From Planococcus beigongshangi (lineage in GTDB: Bacteria; Bacillota; Bacilli; Bacillales_A; Planococcaceae), in assembly GCF_016820495.1 (NCBI RefSeq), contig NZ_JADHDU010000002.1:1-64000 (forward strand): a stretch of 64,000 nucleotides of DNA. The letters are read 5' to 3'. The position numbers and the translations under genes are program-made. Under the pieces are notes generated by a model. It made no database searches. It was not told the DNA's origin and worked only from the letters and a program-made list of their open reading frames with translations. Positions 1 through 9,364 of this stretch are shown here, one piece after another (the first letter of the stretch is position 1; each line of letters begins with the position of its first letter).

Positions 1-77
1 GTCTGATGTAGAGTATTCCGTTCAACTTATATAGACTGAAGATAGAAAAGAAATACGATAGGCAGGAGTTGGCTTTA

Positions 78-1046
78 ATGGAAACGACGGATGTCATAAT
101 TATTGGCGGAGGTCCTTGCGGATTGTCTGCAGCAATTGAACTGGAAAAAGTGGGTCTCCGGGCGATTGTCATCGAAAAAGGAAATGTGGTCAATGCTATT
201 TATAAGTACCCGACACACCAGACTTTTTTCAGTTCCAGCGAACGTTTGTCGATAGGGGACATTCCTTTTATAACAGAAGAACGCAAACCGAGACGAAACC
301 AGGCGCTCGTCTATTACCGGAATGTCGTCTCGATGACAGGCATCGATGTCAGAACTTATGAAACGGTGTTATCTGTGGATAAAGAAGAGGATTTCATCAT
401 CAAAACCGATAAAAAATCGTATCGTTCCAAATACCTGGTGGCAGCGACCGGTTATTATGACCAGCCGAATAAGCTGAACATTGAAGGAGCGGAACTGGAA
501 AAGGTGATGCATTACTTCAAAGAAGGGCATCCATATTTCAATCAGGATGTTCTTGTGATCGGCGGTAAAAACTCGGCGGTCGATGCTGCGCTCGAGCTGC
601 ATAAAGCGGGCAGCCGTGTCACCGTCTCTTATCACGGCACAAGTTATTCACAAAGCATCAAACCATGGATACTGCCTGAATTCGATGGCTTAGTCCGAAA
701 AGGGGAAATCCGTATGCTGTTCGATTCCATGGTGGACCGGATTTCTGCGGATGAAGTGGAGCTTACCGTCGATGACAGAAAAGAAGTCATCAAAAATGAT
801 TTCGTATTTGCCATGATCGGCTATCATCCGGATCACGGATTCCTGCAGAGCATGGGAATTGCCATCGACCCGGCAACCGGGCGTCCTGCGTTTAATGAGG
901 AAACGATGGAGACCACTGTAGACCGTCTGTATATCGCAGGGGTCATTGCGGCAGGAAATAATGCCAATGAAATATTCATCGAAAATGGCCGTTTCCACGG
1001 AGGCCAGATTGCTGCCGACATCGCAGCGAAAGAAGCTAGAAGCTGA
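78..1046 (+). CDS. ypdA: YpdA-family bacillithiol disulfide reductase
   Basis: A 322-residue flavoprotein of the thioredoxin-reductase-like class. The N-terminal FAD-binding Rossmann motif GGGPCG is at residues 10-15 and a second nucleotide-binding motif (VIGGKNSA) is near residue 160. The family (YpdA) reduces bacillithiol disulfide with NADPH in the cytoplasm. A TTG lies upstream at 69, but the ATG at 78 is placed 9 nt after AGGAG and is the better start. bshA, the first bacillithiol synthesis gene, is also in this window, which fits the role. ansA follows 54 nt downstream without a terminator. No CxxC redox pair of the classical thioredoxin reductase type is seen, as expected for YpdA. The family assignment is firm; the substrate is taken from homologues. 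Confidence 0.88.
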   Translation: METTDVIIIGGGPCGLSAAIELEKVGLRAIVIEKGNVVNAIYKYPTHQTFFSSSERLSIGDIPFITEERKPRRNQALVYYRNVVSMTGIDVRTYETVLSVDKEEDFIIKTDKKSYRSKYLVAATGYYDQPNKLNIEGAELEKVMHYFKEGHPYFNQDVLVIGGKNSAVDAALELHKAGSRVTVSYHGTSYSQSIKPWILPEFDGLVRKGEIRMLFDSMVDRISADEVELTVDDRKEVIKNDFVFAMIGYHPDHGFLQSMGIAIDPATGRPAFNEETMETTVDRLYIAGVIAAGNNANEIFIENGRFHGGQIAADIAAKEARS

Positions 1047-1100
1047 ATTTACAGGAATGGGAAAAATACCACAGCTTTTTGTATGGGAAGGAGTTTTTTT

Positions 1101-2069
1101 ATGAAGAAAAAAGTATCTTTGATCACGACAGGAGGAACTATCGCCTCACGAGAAATCTCAAAAGGATTATTGAAATCCGGGGCGATCTCGGGGCAGGAGC
1201 TGGCTGAATTGTGTCAATTGCCGGTTGACATCGAAGTAAAAGTCGTTGATTTGTTCCAGCTGCCGAGCATGCATATCGGATTTGACCAGATGATGGACAT
1301 CCAGCGGGCGGTGGAGAAGGAATTCCTTGATCCGACAGTGAGCGGGGTGGTGGTCACTCACGGCACCGACACTCTGGAGGAAACTGCTTTCTTCCTGGAT
1401 TTGACGGTCGATGACAGCCGGCCTGTCGTAATCACGGGCTCCCAGCGTGCACCTGAAGAAGTGGGGACGGATGTTTATTCGAATCTGCGGAATTCCATAA
1501 ACGCAGCAGTCGATCTGACGCTGCGCGACGTGGGATCAGTAGTCGTGTTCAACGAAAGGATTTATACCGCAAAATATGTCAAAAAAGTGCATACAAGCAA
1601 TCTGCAGGGATTTGACAGTTTCGGGCACGGCTATCTGGGGATCATCGACAACGATCAAGTCAGGGTTTATCAGAAACCGATAACACGTGAAATACATAAA
1701 GTGGTTGACAGCATACCGCGGGTCGATATCGTCAAATGCCATTCCGGCCAGGACGGTTATATCATCGATATGCTTGCAAAAGGCGGTTCAAAGGGGATTG
1801 TCCTTGAAGCTGCAGGGAGGGGACAGGTGTCACCCCATATGGTGGATGCCATCGAACAAGCTGTAATGAACGGTGTATTCGTCATTCTGGCGACAAGCGC
1901 TGAAGAAGGCAATGTCTACCCTTCCTATGGCTATCCGGGAAGTGCCCATGATTTATTGTCGAAAGGCGTTTTCCTGGGCCGGGATTACGACAGTAAAAAA
2001 GCGCGGATTAAGCTGGCGGTTGTTCTGGCTTCAGCAGAAACAATTGACGAACAGACTTTTTCCATTTAA
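1101..2069 (+). CDS. ansA: Type I L-asparaginase
   Basis: A 322-residue asparaginase of the bacterial type I/II family, which hydrolyses L-asparagine to aspartate and ammonia. Both signature threonine motifs are present: TTGGTIAS at residues 9-16, and THGTDT near residue 85 with the second catalytic Thr-Asp pair. No signal peptide is visible, so it is probably the cytoplasmic form. An in-frame ATG at 1083 exists, but the ATG at 1101 follows GGAAGGAG at good spacing and gives the usual MKKKV-type start. It lies between ypdA and prsW on the same strand and could be co-transcribed with ypdA. High confidence in family; ansA versus other asparaginase names is conventional. Confidence 0.9.
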   Translation: MKKKVSLITTGGTIASREISKGLLKSGAISGQELAELCQLPVDIEVKVVDLFQLPSMHIGFDQMMDIQRAVEKEFLDPTVSGVVVTHGTDTLEETAFFLDLTVDDSRPVVITGSQRAPEEVGTDVYSNLRNSINAAVDLTLRDVGSVVVFNERIYTAKYVKKVHTSNLQGFDSFGHGYLGIIDNDQVRVYQKPITREIHKVVDSIPRVDIVKCHSGQDGYIIDMLAKGGSKGIVLEAAGRGQVSPHMVDAIEQAVMNGVFVILATSAEEGNVYPSYGYPGSAHDLLSKGVFLGRDYDSKKARIKLAVVLASAETIDEQTFSI

Positions 2070-2151
2070 AAGGAAGAATTTATTCTCAACGGCTAAAAAT
2101 TCATAATATATCGTGATATACTGGAGTTACTATGTGCAAAGGAGCATCACG

Positions 2152-2835
2152 ATGATTATATTATTGACTGTAGCGATAGCTCCGAGCCTGGCATTATTCA
2201 GTTATTTCTATCTGCGCGACCAGTTTGCGCAGGAACCTTCGAAATTATTGTTCCAGAGTTTTATATACGGGGCTGTCTTGACTTTCCCGATTTTATTTCT
2301 TCAATATGTTTTTAATGAAGAGGGGCTTTTCAGTCATGTCTTCACTTCGGTTATTCTGTTTCCAAGCATAATAGAAGAATTTTTCAAATGGCTCGTACTG
2401 CTGATCGCCATTTTCCGCCATGTCGATTTTGAAGATCCTTACGACGGTATTTTATACGGGGCCAGTGTCTCCCTCGGATTTGCGACTGTCGAGAACATCA
2501 TCTACCTGCTTGAATACGGTACGGACATCGCATTTATCCGGGCGTTGCTCCCGGTTTCCAGCCATGCATTATTTGGTGTTGTCATGGGGTATTATTTCGG
2601 AAAGGCGAAGTTTTCTTCGGATGATGGAGTTGAACATAAATGGCTTTTTCTGGCATTGGCCGTCCCATTTATGCTGCATTTCTTTTTCAATGCGATTATC
2701 CATTACAACGATAACCTTTTGCTGGGCGCTGCTCCGTTCATGCTGTTCCTTTGGTGGTTCGGCCTTCGGAAAGTGAAGCAGGCACATCTGCTGTCACTGG
2801 ATCATTACCATCAGCAGAATTCCAGGTTCCCATAA
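2152..2835 (+). CDS. prsW: PrsW site-1 intramembrane-associated protease
   Basis: A 227-residue polytopic membrane protein with several hydrophobic spans. It shows the PrsW family EExxK-type motif (EEFFKW near residues 75-80) and conserved histidines in transmembrane segments (SHALFG, LHFFFNA). In B. subtilis PrsW makes the first cut in the anti-sigma factor RsiW and so activates SigW under envelope stress. The start at 2152 follows GGAGCATCACG; an earlier in-frame ATG at 2113 would add 13 residues with no ribosome site. In B. subtilis sleB and ypeB follow this gene; here a terminator and a repeat fragment follow instead, then cmk. Confidence 0.85.
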   Translation: MIILLTVAIAPSLALFSYFYLRDQFAQEPSKLLFQSFIYGAVLTFPILFLQYVFNEEGLFSHVFTSVILFPSIIEEFFKWLVLLIAIFRHVDFEDPYDGILYGASVSLGFATVENIIYLLEYGTDIAFIRALLPVSSHALFGVVMGYYFGKAKFSSDDGVEHKWLFLALAVPFMLHFFFNAIIHYNDNLLLGAAPFMLFLWWFGLRKVKQAHLLSLDHYHQQNSRFP

Positions 2836-2854
2836 TTGAAGAAAATCAAAAATG

Positions 2855-2880
2855 GTCCGGCTATCCGGGCTATTTTTATT
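2855..2880 (+). terminator. Terminator after prsW
   Basis: A short stem of 6 bp (GTCCGG with CCGGGC, one G-T pair) around loop CTAT, followed by TATTTTTATT. It sits 20 nt after the prsW stop and separates it from cmk. Confidence 0.55.
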
Positions 2881-2895
2881 GGCTGAATAGGTGAA

Positions 2896-2972
2896 GGCCA
2901 GTGGAGCCGGGATACCGCTTCGCTATTCCTTCATATGCCTTTCAGAGCTTAACGGGCGCTGTCGCTTTTCTT
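2896..2972 (+). repeat. R1 intergenic repeat, truncated copy
   Basis: The 3' part (TATGCCTTTCAGAGCT ... CGGGCGCT ... CGCTTTTC) matches the right-hand arm of the full R1 copy at 33594-33716. The left arm is largely lost or diverged. It lies in the prsW-cmk gap, where B. subtilis carries sleB-ypeB and the ypf genes. Confidence 0.6.
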
Positions 2973-3013
2973 GTGTTAAAATAATTTCAATACATATGAT
3001 GAGGTGACTTTTT

Positions 3014-3688
3014 TTGACGAAATCCATACAGATAGCACTTGATGGCCCGGCTGCGGCAGGAAAGAGCACAATAGCAAAAATCGTAGCAGAGAAATTGGGC
3101 TATATTTATATCGATACGGGTGCCATGTACCGTGCAATCACTTTAAAGGCGCTGGAATCAGGGATAGACCTTGGAGACAGCGAAGAAGCGGGGAATTTAC
3201 TGCGTGATACAGCTATCGACCTGCAGCCCTCTCCGAACGGACAGCTGGTATTCCTGGATGGGCGGAATATTACGGAAGATATCCGCTCGCGAAATGTGAC
3301 GAAATCCGTGTCGGAAATGGCATCCCATGAATCTGTCCGTACACAGATGGTGAAACTTCAGCAACAGCTGGCATCCGGCAGAGGCGTGGTGATGGATGGC
3401 CGGGATATCGGAACGGATGTATTGCCGAATGCAGAGCTGAAAGTTTTCATGTCGGCTTCTGTCGAAGAGCGTGCGAGACGCCGGTATGAAGAAAATATTT
3501 TAAGAGGGATCAATACACCTCTGGCTGATCTTCAGAAAGAGATAGCGGCACGCGATAAAATGGACAGTGAACGGGCTGTTTCTCCTTTACGCCAAGCAGA
3601 AGATGCATTCTATCTGGATACGACTGAACTGAGCATTGAGGAAGCGGCACAGGAAATTCTAAAATTAGCGGAAGAAAGGTTGAACTGA
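3014..3688 (+). CDS. cmk: Cytidylate kinase
   Basis: A 224-residue (d)CMP kinase that phosphorylates CMP and dCMP with ATP. The P-loop GPAAAGKST is at residues 11-19, followed by DTGAMYRA and the conserved DGRDIGTDV segment. The start is TTG, 6 nt after GAGGTGA; the next residues (TKSIQIALDGP) match the family N-terminus. The stop is followed after 1 nt by the GTG of plsC, so the two are one transcript, a usual arrangement in Bacillales with the S1-domain gene next. Confidence 0.95.
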   Translation: MTKSIQIALDGPAAAGKSTIAKIVAEKLGYIYIDTGAMYRAITLKALESGIDLGDSEEAGNLLRDTAIDLQPSPNGQLVFLDGRNITEDIRSRNVTKSVSEMASHESVRTQMVKLQQQLASGRGVVMDGRDIGTDVLPNAELKVFMSASVEERARRRYEENILRGINTPLADLQKEIAARDKMDSERAVSPLRQAEDAFYLDTTELSIEEAAQEILKLAEERLN

Positions 3689-3689
3689 A

Positions 3690-4271
3690 GTGAATTTATA
3701 TACAGTCGGAAAAGCATTGGTCAAAACGGCATTGACTCCCCTTTACCGCTTCGAAGTGAAGGGCACTGAGAAATTTCCGCAGCAGGGAGGAATTCTGCTT
3801 TGCTCAAATCATATACATGCACTCGATCCGCCTGTAGTGGGGATGACTTCGCCGCGTACGGTCCATTTCATGGCTAAAGAAGAATTATTCAAAGTGCCGG
3901 TGCTTGGGCGCATCCTGCCTCAGGTCAATGCATTCCCTGTAAAACGGGGGATGAGTGACAGGGAGGCACTCCGCAGCGCACTCCGCATCTTGAAAAACGG
4001 GGATGTCGTCGGATTGTTTCCGGAAGGGACGAGATCGGACGATGGGGTGCTGAAAAAAGGGTTGAGCGGAGCCGGTTTCTTTGCGCTCAGAGGCAATGCC
4101 GATGTCATGCCTTGTGCGATCATCGGACCCTATAAGGCATTCCGTAAAGTGAAAGTCGTCTACGGAGAACCGATTTTAATGGAACCGTACCGGGAACGCA
4201 AAGCCTCTGCTGATGAAGTTACGTTAGTAATAATGGAGAGTATCCAAAAACTTCTGAATGAAAACTCGTAA
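3690..4271 (+). CDS. plsC: 1-acylglycerol-3-phosphate acyltransferase family protein
   Basis: A 193-residue PlsC-family acyltransferase, which acylates lysophosphatidic acid during phospholipid synthesis at the inner face of the membrane. The catalytic HxxxxD motif is NHIHALD and the acceptor-binding FPEGTRS motif is present. The start is GTG, 1 nt after the cmk stop, with GAAAGG inside the end of cmk. Position between cmk and the S1-domain gene is common in Bacillales genomes. The exact acyl acceptor is inferred from the family. Confidence 0.88.
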   Translation: MNLYTVGKALVKTALTPLYRFEVKGTEKFPQQGGILLCSNHIHALDPPVVGMTSPRTVHFMAKEELFKVPVLGRILPQVNAFPVKRGMSDREALRSALRILKNGDVVGLFPEGTRSDDGVLKKGLSGAGFFALRGNADVMPCAIIGPYKAFRKVKVVYGEPILMEPYRERKASADEVTLVIMESIQKLLNENS

Positions 4272-4287
4272 AAATAAGGTGAAATTT

Positions 4288-4316
4288 TTGTTTTTGTTAG
4301 AGAATTCGCATAAAAT
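4288..4316 (+). promoter_or_regulatory. SigA-type promoter of the S1-domain gene
   Basis: TTGTTT at 4288-4293 and TAAAAT at 4311-4316 are separated by exactly 17 nt, starting 17 nt after the plsC stop. A strong GAAGGAGGG ribosome site precedes the downstream ATG at 4350. Confidence 0.55.
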
Positions 4317-4349
4317 AGAAGATGGATAGTTTGTGAAGGAGGGCTACTT

Positions 4350-5495
4350 ATGTCTGAGGAAATGAACATGATGGAAAACAGTGAATTTAAAGCTGGCGAT
4401 CACGTAAAAGGTACAGTTGCTAACATCGAAGAAAAAGCAGTTACAGTTACGATCGAAGGTGCTCCGTTCGATGGGGTAATTCCAATCAGTGAGTTGTCGA
4501 GCCTCCATATTGAAAAAGCATCAGATTCTGTACAGGTTGGTGATGTACTTGATCTGGTGATTACAAAAGTGGAAGACGAAAACTTTGTTTTATCCAAACG
4601 TAAAGTGGATGCCGAACAAGCGTGGGATCTATTGGAAGAAAAGTTCAATTCAGGTGAAATCATTGAAGCGGAAGTGAAAGACGTGGTGAAGGGCGGCCTG
4701 GTGGTCGATCTTGGAGTCCGCGGTTTTGTGCCGGCTTCACTTGTTGAAGATTATTTTGTAGAATCATTCGAAGATTATAAAGGGCGCACAATGACGTTCA
4801 AAATCGTTGAAATGGAAAAAGAGAATAACCGGCTCATCCTTTCTCACCGGGCTGTCGTTGAAAAGGAGAAAGAGTCCCATAAAGTGGAAGTGATGGAAAC
4901 GATCCATCCCGGTGACGTCATCAAAGGGAAGGTTCAGCGGATCGCTTCGTTTGGCGCATTTGTCGATATTGGCGGAGTAGATGGACTTGTCCATATCTCG
5001 CAGCTTTCTCATGAACATATTGATCAGGTATCGGATGCCGTTTCTGAAGGTCAGGAAGTCACTGTAAAAGTCCTTTCGGTAGACCGCGATTCGGAGAGGA
5101 TTTCCCTGTCCATCAAAGATACATTGCCTGGACCGTGGGATTCCATCGAGGAAAAAGCGCCAAAAGGGTCGGTCCATACAGGGAAAGTGAAGCGCCTTGT
5201 AAGCTACGGCGCATTTGTTGAAGTGCTGCCTGGTGTAGAAGGCCTCGTGCATATCTCGCAGGTTGCCCACAAACACATTGCGACGCCGCATGAAGTTCTC
5301 AGCGAAGGCGAAGAAGTCCAGGTAAAAGTGCTTGATGTCAATAAAGAAGATAAACGCCTGTCACTCAGCATCAAGGAACTTCAGGAAAAAGAGGATAACC
5401 AGGATTATTCGGATTATGAAATGCCGGAAGAATCGAGTGGCTTCTCCATCAGCGACGTGATTGGCGACAAATTGAAAGGATTCAAATCCGAGTAG
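4350..5495 (+). CDS. rpsA: Four-domain S1 RNA-binding protein (RpsA/YpfD-like)
   Basis: A 381-residue protein made of four S1 (OB-fold) repeats, roughly at residues 14-85, 101-168, 186-256 and 271-342. The last two have the classic FGAFVDI/YGAFVEV and GLVHISQ signatures. It is the short Firmicute relative of ribosomal protein S1 (E. coli S1 has six domains). In B. subtilis the homologue YpfD is dispensable and its role in translation is unclear, so the name bS1 homologue is safer than a firm ribosomal assignment. It has its own promoter. The downstream fni start codon abuts its stop codon with no gap. Confidence 0.9.
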   Translation: MSEEMNMMENSEFKAGDHVKGTVANIEEKAVTVTIEGAPFDGVIPISELSSLHIEKASDSVQVGDVLDLVITKVEDENFVLSKRKVDAEQAWDLLEEKFNSGEIIEAEVKDVVKGGLVVDLGVRGFVPASLVEDYFVESFEDYKGRTMTFKIVEMEKENNRLILSHRAVVEKEKESHKVEVMETIHPGDVIKGKVQRIASFGAFVDIGGVDGLVHISQLSHEHIDQVSDAVSEGQEVTVKVLSVDRDSERISLSIKDTLPGPWDSIEEKAPKGSVHTGKVKRLVSYGAFVEVLPGVEGLVHISQVAHKHIATPHEVLSEGEEVQVKVLDVNKEDKRLSLSIKELQEKEDNQDYSDYEMPEESSGFSISDVIGDKLKGFKSE

Positions 5496-6551
5496 ATGTC
5501 GAGAGCCCAGCGCAAGATGGACCATATCAATTATGCATTAACAACAGGTCAGGGCACGGGTGCGATGTTCGATGACGTCCGATTCGTTCATCAGGCATTG
5601 CCGGGCCTTGGTGTGGCTGATATTGATCTGCGCCCTGAAACAGGTGATTTGAACTTAAAATCACCTGTTTTTATTAATGCTATGACAGGCGGCGGCGGAG
5701 AACATACAGAAAAGTTAAATGCCATCCTGGCACGGGCTGCACGGGAAACAGGAATGGCCATGGCAGTCGGATCCCAGATGTCGGCCATCAAGGATCCTTC
5801 CGAACGTGCGTCATTCAAAACAGTCCGAAAAGAAAATCCCGATGGCATCATCTTCTCCAATCTCGGCAGTGAAGCGAGTTTGGAACAGGCAAGGGAAGCT
5901 GTAGAAATCATTGAAGCGAACGCCCTTCAGATCCATTTGAATGTCGTGCAGGAATTGACGATGCCTGAAGGTGACCGCAATTTCAAAGGCGCACTCGATC
6001 GAATCCAGCTCATCGCGGATTCGATCGATGTGCCGGTCATCGTTAAAGAAACGGGCTTCGGCATTTCCTATGAAACTGCGGTGAAACTTGCCGGCACTAA
6101 AATTTCTGCAATTGATGTCAGTGGATACGGCGGCACCAATTTCGCCAAAATTGAGAATGAAAGGCGCGCTAAGAAGCTGGCGTATTTCCAGGAATGGGGC
6201 ATTCCAACAGCAGCCGCAATCATTGAAGTGAGGCAAGCCTTCCCATCAACGGTACTCGCTTCCGGAGGCATCCGAGATGCCCAGGACATGGTGAAGGCGT
6301 TTCTGCTGGGGGCTGACGCTGCAGGTCTTGCAGGAACTTTCCTTAAAGTGGCGGTTGAGGAAGGTGAATCGGCACTCATACGGAACGTGGCCGAACTGCA
6401 TGAAGACCTGGCCATGATGATGACTGCTCTTGGTGCCCAGTCCATTCGCGAGCTGCAAAAATGTCCGGCAGTCCTGTCGGGTGAACTGGCAGCATATCTG
6501 ACGGCCAGAGGGTTTGATCCGTCTCTTTTTGCACGCGTTTCAAAAAACTGA
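5496..6551 (+). CDS. fni: Type 2 isopentenyl-diphosphate delta-isomerase
   Basis: A 351-residue FMN- and NADPH-dependent isomerase that interconverts IPP and DMAPP. It has the family features NAMTGGG near the N-terminus, HLNVVQE, SGYGGTNF and the ASGGIRDAQD phosphate-binding segment. The product feeds the prenyl chains made by hepS/hepT later in this window. The ATG abuts the TAG of the S1 gene, so the pair is translationally linked; the N-terminus (SRAQRKMDHI) matches the family RxxRKxxHI start. A terminator follows. Confidence 0.93.
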   Translation: MSRAQRKMDHINYALTTGQGTGAMFDDVRFVHQALPGLGVADIDLRPETGDLNLKSPVFINAMTGGGGEHTEKLNAILARAARETGMAMAVGSQMSAIKDPSERASFKTVRKENPDGIIFSNLGSEASLEQAREAVEIIEANALQIHLNVVQELTMPEGDRNFKGALDRIQLIADSIDVPVIVKETGFGISYETAVKLAGTKISAIDVSGYGGTNFAKIENERRAKKLAYFQEWGIPTAAAIIEVRQAFPSTVLASGGIRDAQDMVKAFLLGADAAGLAGTFLKVAVEEGESALIRNVAELHEDLAMMMTALGAQSIRELQKCPAVLSGELAAYLTARGFDPSLFARVSKN

Positions 6552-6564
6552 ATATTTCACCTAC

Positions 6565-6603
6565 AAGGAGGATGGACATTTACAGGATGCCATCCTCCTT
6601 TTC
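6565..6603 (+). terminator. Terminator after fni
   Basis: An 11-bp perfect stem AAGGAGGATGG / CCATCCTCCTT with a 14-nt loop and a short TTTTC tail, 14 nt after the fni stop. Confidence 0.75.
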
Positions 6604-6606
6604 GTG

Positions 6607-6612
6607 TATAAT
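6607..6612 (+). promoter_or_regulatory. -10 element for der
   Basis: A perfect TATAAT lies directly after the fni terminator and 32 nt before the der ATG. No clear -35 is seen at 17 nt upstream, where the terminator stem lies. Confidence 0.4.
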
Positions 6613-6644
6613 AAACATATCAGAAGTGGAAGGATGAACTAATT

Positions 6645-7955
6645 ATGTCAAAACCGACAGTAGCAATAGTCGGCCGTCCGAACGTAGGCAAGTCTACGAT
6701 TTTTAATCGTATTGTTGGAGAGCGGGTTTCCATCGTGGAAGATATTCCAGGTGTGACGCGTGATCGTATTTACAGTTCTGCAGATTGGCTGACACATGAA
6801 TTTAATATTATAGACACAGGAGGCATCGACCTTCGTGACGAACCGTTTTTGGAGCAGATCCGTCAACAGGCGGAAATTGCCATGGATGAAGCGGATGTCA
6901 TCATTTTCCTTGTAAATGGCCGTGACGGTGTAACCGTCCAGGACGAACAAGTCGCAAAAATCCTTTATCGTACAAAAAAACCTGTCATATTGGCAGTCAA
7001 TAAAATCGATAATCCGGATATGAAACCGATGATTTTTGATTTCTACACACTTGGAATGGGCGAACCCTATCCAATTTCGGGCTCGCATGGCCTTGGCCTT
7101 GGAGATCTTCTAGATGAAGTGGCAAAACACTTCCCGAAAGAAGATGAAGAGGATTATCCGGACGATGTCATCAAGTTTTCATTGATCGGCCGGCCGAATG
7201 TCGGTAAATCTTCTCTGGTCAATGCATTCCTAGGCGAAGAGCGTGTCATCGTCAGTGAAGTGGCGGGCACGACACGGGACGCAATCGATACCCAGTATGA
7301 ATATGAAGATCAGCCGTATGTCATCATCGATACTGCCGGCATGCGCAAAAAAGGGAAAGTTTACGAGACCACTGAAAAATACAGTGTGCTTCGTGCTCTA
7401 CGGGCTATTGAACGCTCCGACGTCGTCCTGGTTGTCCTGAACGCTGAAGAAGGCATCCAGGAGCAGGACAAGAAAATTGCCGGTTACGCGCATGAAGCGG
7501 GCAAGGCAGTCATCATTGTCGTCAATAAATGGGACGCCATCGAAAAAGATGAAAAGACGATGAACGTCATGACGCGGAAAATCCGCGAACATTTCCTGTT
7601 CCTCGACTATGCGCCGATCATGTTCGTATCAGCGATCAGCGGCAAACGCGTACACACGATCCTTGAAACCATCAATAAGGTCAATGAAAACCATTCACGC
7701 CGCATCCAGTCAAGCATACTCAATGAAGTCATAGCGGATGCTGTAGCGATGAACCCGGCTCCTACAGACAAAGGCCAACGTCTGCGCCTCTATTATGTTA
7801 CACAAGTGGCCATCCAGCCGCCGACGTTCGTAGTCTTTGTAAATGAACCGGAATTGATGCATTTCAGTTACGAGCGGTTTATCCAGAACCGCATACGGGA
7901 AAGCTTTGATTTTGAAGGTACCCCGTTGCGTCTGATTACACGGGCACGTACTTAA
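6645..7955 (+). CDS. der: Ribosome biogenesis GTPase Der (EngA)
   Basis: A 436-residue tandem GTPase needed for 50S subunit assembly. The first G domain begins GRPNVGKST near residue 9 with DTGG as G3 and NKID as G4. The second begins GRPNVGKSS near residue 182 with DTAG and NKWD. A C-terminal KH-like domain follows. Length equals the usual Der length. A GGAAGGA site precedes the ATG. gpsA follows after 22 nt, as in B. subtilis. Confidence 0.97.
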   Translation: MSKPTVAIVGRPNVGKSTIFNRIVGERVSIVEDIPGVTRDRIYSSADWLTHEFNIIDTGGIDLRDEPFLEQIRQQAEIAMDEADVIIFLVNGRDGVTVQDEQVAKILYRTKKPVILAVNKIDNPDMKPMIFDFYTLGMGEPYPISGSHGLGLGDLLDEVAKHFPKEDEEDYPDDVIKFSLIGRPNVGKSSLVNAFLGEERVIVSEVAGTTRDAIDTQYEYEDQPYVIIDTAGMRKKGKVYETTEKYSVLRALRAIERSDVVLVVLNAEEGIQEQDKKIAGYAHEAGKAVIIVVNKWDAIEKDEKTMNVMTRKIREHFLFLDYAPIMFVSAISGKRVHTILETINKVNENHSRRIQSSILNEVIADAVAMNPAPTDKGQRLRLYYVTQVAIQPPTFVVFVNEPELMHFSYERFIQNRIRESFDFEGTPLRLITRART

Positions 7956-7977
7956 GAGAGTTAAAGGTGGTAATTGA

Positions 7978-9000
7978 ATGATGGAAAAAATTACGGTCTA
8001 TGGTGCCGGCAGCTGGGGGACAGCCCTCAGCTATGTACTGGCCCAGAATGGCCATGATATTCTTTTATGGTCTCACCGGCCTGATCAGGCGGATGAGATC
8101 AACCGGCATTCCAATGAACGCTATTTAAAAGGCATTAAGCTGCCTGAAAACCTCAAGGCCACCAGCAATCTCGAGGAAGCGGTGCGGCATGCGGATGTGC
8201 ATGTCATGGCCGTCCCGACAAAAGCGATGCGGGAGGTTTCTTCCGACATCGCAGCGCTGATCCAGAAACCATCGCTGTTTATCCATGTTTCCAAAGGGAT
8301 CGAGCCTGACAGCCTGAAAAGGGTCAGTGAAATGATCCGTGAGGAAATTCCCGGAAAGTGGATAAAAGACCTTGTAGTTCTTTCTGGACCGAGCCACGCA
8401 GAGGAAGTGGTGCTTGAGCATCCGACGACTGTCACGGCTGCCTGTGAAAACACAGCGTCCGCTGAACGGGTGCAGGATATGTTCATGAACCATTATTTCC
8501 GTGTCTACACGAATACGGATGTCATCGGTGTGGAAATTGGCGGAGCCCTGAAAAATATCATTGCCCTCGCTGTCGGCATTACGGATGGCCTGGGCCTTGG
8601 CGATAACGCAAAAGCTGCCATCATGACCCGCGGCCTTGCAGAAATTGCCCGGCTCGGTGTGAAGATGGGAGCGACCCCACTGACGTTTTCAGGGTTGACT
8701 GGTGTGGGCGATTTGATCGTCACATGTACCAGTCAGCATTCCCGCAATTGGCGCGCCGGCAATATGCTCGGCAAAGGCAGTTCACTGGACGAAGTGCTGG
8801 AAGATATGGGCATGGTCGTCGAAGGGATCCGTACGACGAAAGCAGCGCATCAGATGGCGCAAGCCTACGATGTGCCGATGCCGATCACGGAAGTCCTTTA
8901 CAGTGTCCTGTTTGAAAATGTACCTACAGATGAAGCTGTAGGGCATCTGATGGGCAGAATGAAAAAAAATGAAATGGAAGATCTGATCGATTTGCTATAG
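7978..9000 (+). CDS. gpsA: Glycerol-3-phosphate dehydrogenase [NAD(P)+]
   Basis: A 340-residue enzyme that reduces dihydroxyacetone phosphate to sn-glycerol 3-phosphate for phospholipid and teichoic acid synthesis. It has the N-terminal dinucleotide motif GAGSWGTA, the GALKN segment with catalytic lysine, and the GLTGVGDL segment. Two adjacent ATG codons (7978, 7981) are equally possible behind AAAGGTGG. It forms an operon with der and ends at a strong terminator. Confidence 0.96.
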   Translation: MMEKITVYGAGSWGTALSYVLAQNGHDILLWSHRPDQADEINRHSNERYLKGIKLPENLKATSNLEEAVRHADVHVMAVPTKAMREVSSDIAALIQKPSLFIHVSKGIEPDSLKRVSEMIREEIPGKWIKDLVVLSGPSHAEEVVLEHPTTVTAACENTASAERVQDMFMNHYFRVYTNTDVIGVEIGGALKNIIALAVGITDGLGLGDNAKAAIMTRGLAEIARLGVKMGATPLTFSGLTGVGDLIVTCTSQHSRNWRAGNMLGKGSSLDEVLEDMGMVVEGIRTTKAAHQMAQAYDVPMPITEVLYSVLFENVPTDEAVGHLMGRMKKNEMEDLIDLL

Positions 9001-9004
9001 GAGA

Positions 9005-9032
9005 AGCGGCGTAAATGCGCCGCTCTTTTTTT
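9005..9032 (+). terminator. Terminator after gpsA
   Basis: A 7-bp perfect stem AGCGGCG / CGCCGCT, 6-nt loop, then CTTTTTTT, starting 4 nt after the stop. Confidence 0.85.
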
Positions 9033-9108
9033 ATCGGCAAGTCAAGGGTGGCCTCGGCCAATTGTCTGTTCTTCGTCAAATTCTCTACGGGCACTAAGGT
9101 TAGTCTTA

Positions 9109-9117
9109 TGCTATACT
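9109..9117 (+). promoter_or_regulatory. Extended -10 promoter for yphE
   Basis: TGCTATACT is a TGn-extended -10 box 33 nt before the yphE start. No convincing -35 is visible, as is common for extended -10 promoters. Confidence 0.45.
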
Positions 9118-9150
9118 ATGGACTGAAACTGAACGAGAGGCGGCTAATTA

Positions 9151-9354
9151 ATGAGTGCTTTGGATAAAATGTGGGTATCATTTGCTGGTATAGCTTTTCT
9201 GATCATCTCCATGGGATTGATTTACTTAAGCAGATACAAATTGAATAATGGCGTACTTAAATTTATTTTTGCCCTGGTTGCGTATATTTTGCTGATACTT
9301 GGATTCTTCATCATGGTCTTCACGATTTTCAGCGGTCCAACTGGCGGCGCATGA
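9151..9354 (+). CDS. yphE: Small membrane protein, YphE/DUF2768 family
   Basis: A 67-residue protein with two hydrophobic helices (about residues 8-26 and 36-60). Size, topology and the position between gpsA and yphF match B. subtilis YphE, whose function is unknown. The gene precedes yphF by 10 nt with the ribosome site of yphF overlapping its stop region. It is retained although the sporulation gene spoIVA that normally follows yphF is missing. Confidence 0.75.
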   Translation: MSALDKMWVSFAGIAFLIISMGLIYLSRYKLNNGVLKFIFALVAYILLILGFFIMVFTIFSGPTGGA

Positions 9355-9364
9355 GGTGGTAAAT

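Noticed and set aside
1-35. Sequence at the window start as the end of another R2 copy
   Set aside because: Only the 12-nt GTTCAACTTATA is shared with the stretch after the R2 copy at 58522; too short to claim without upstream sequence.
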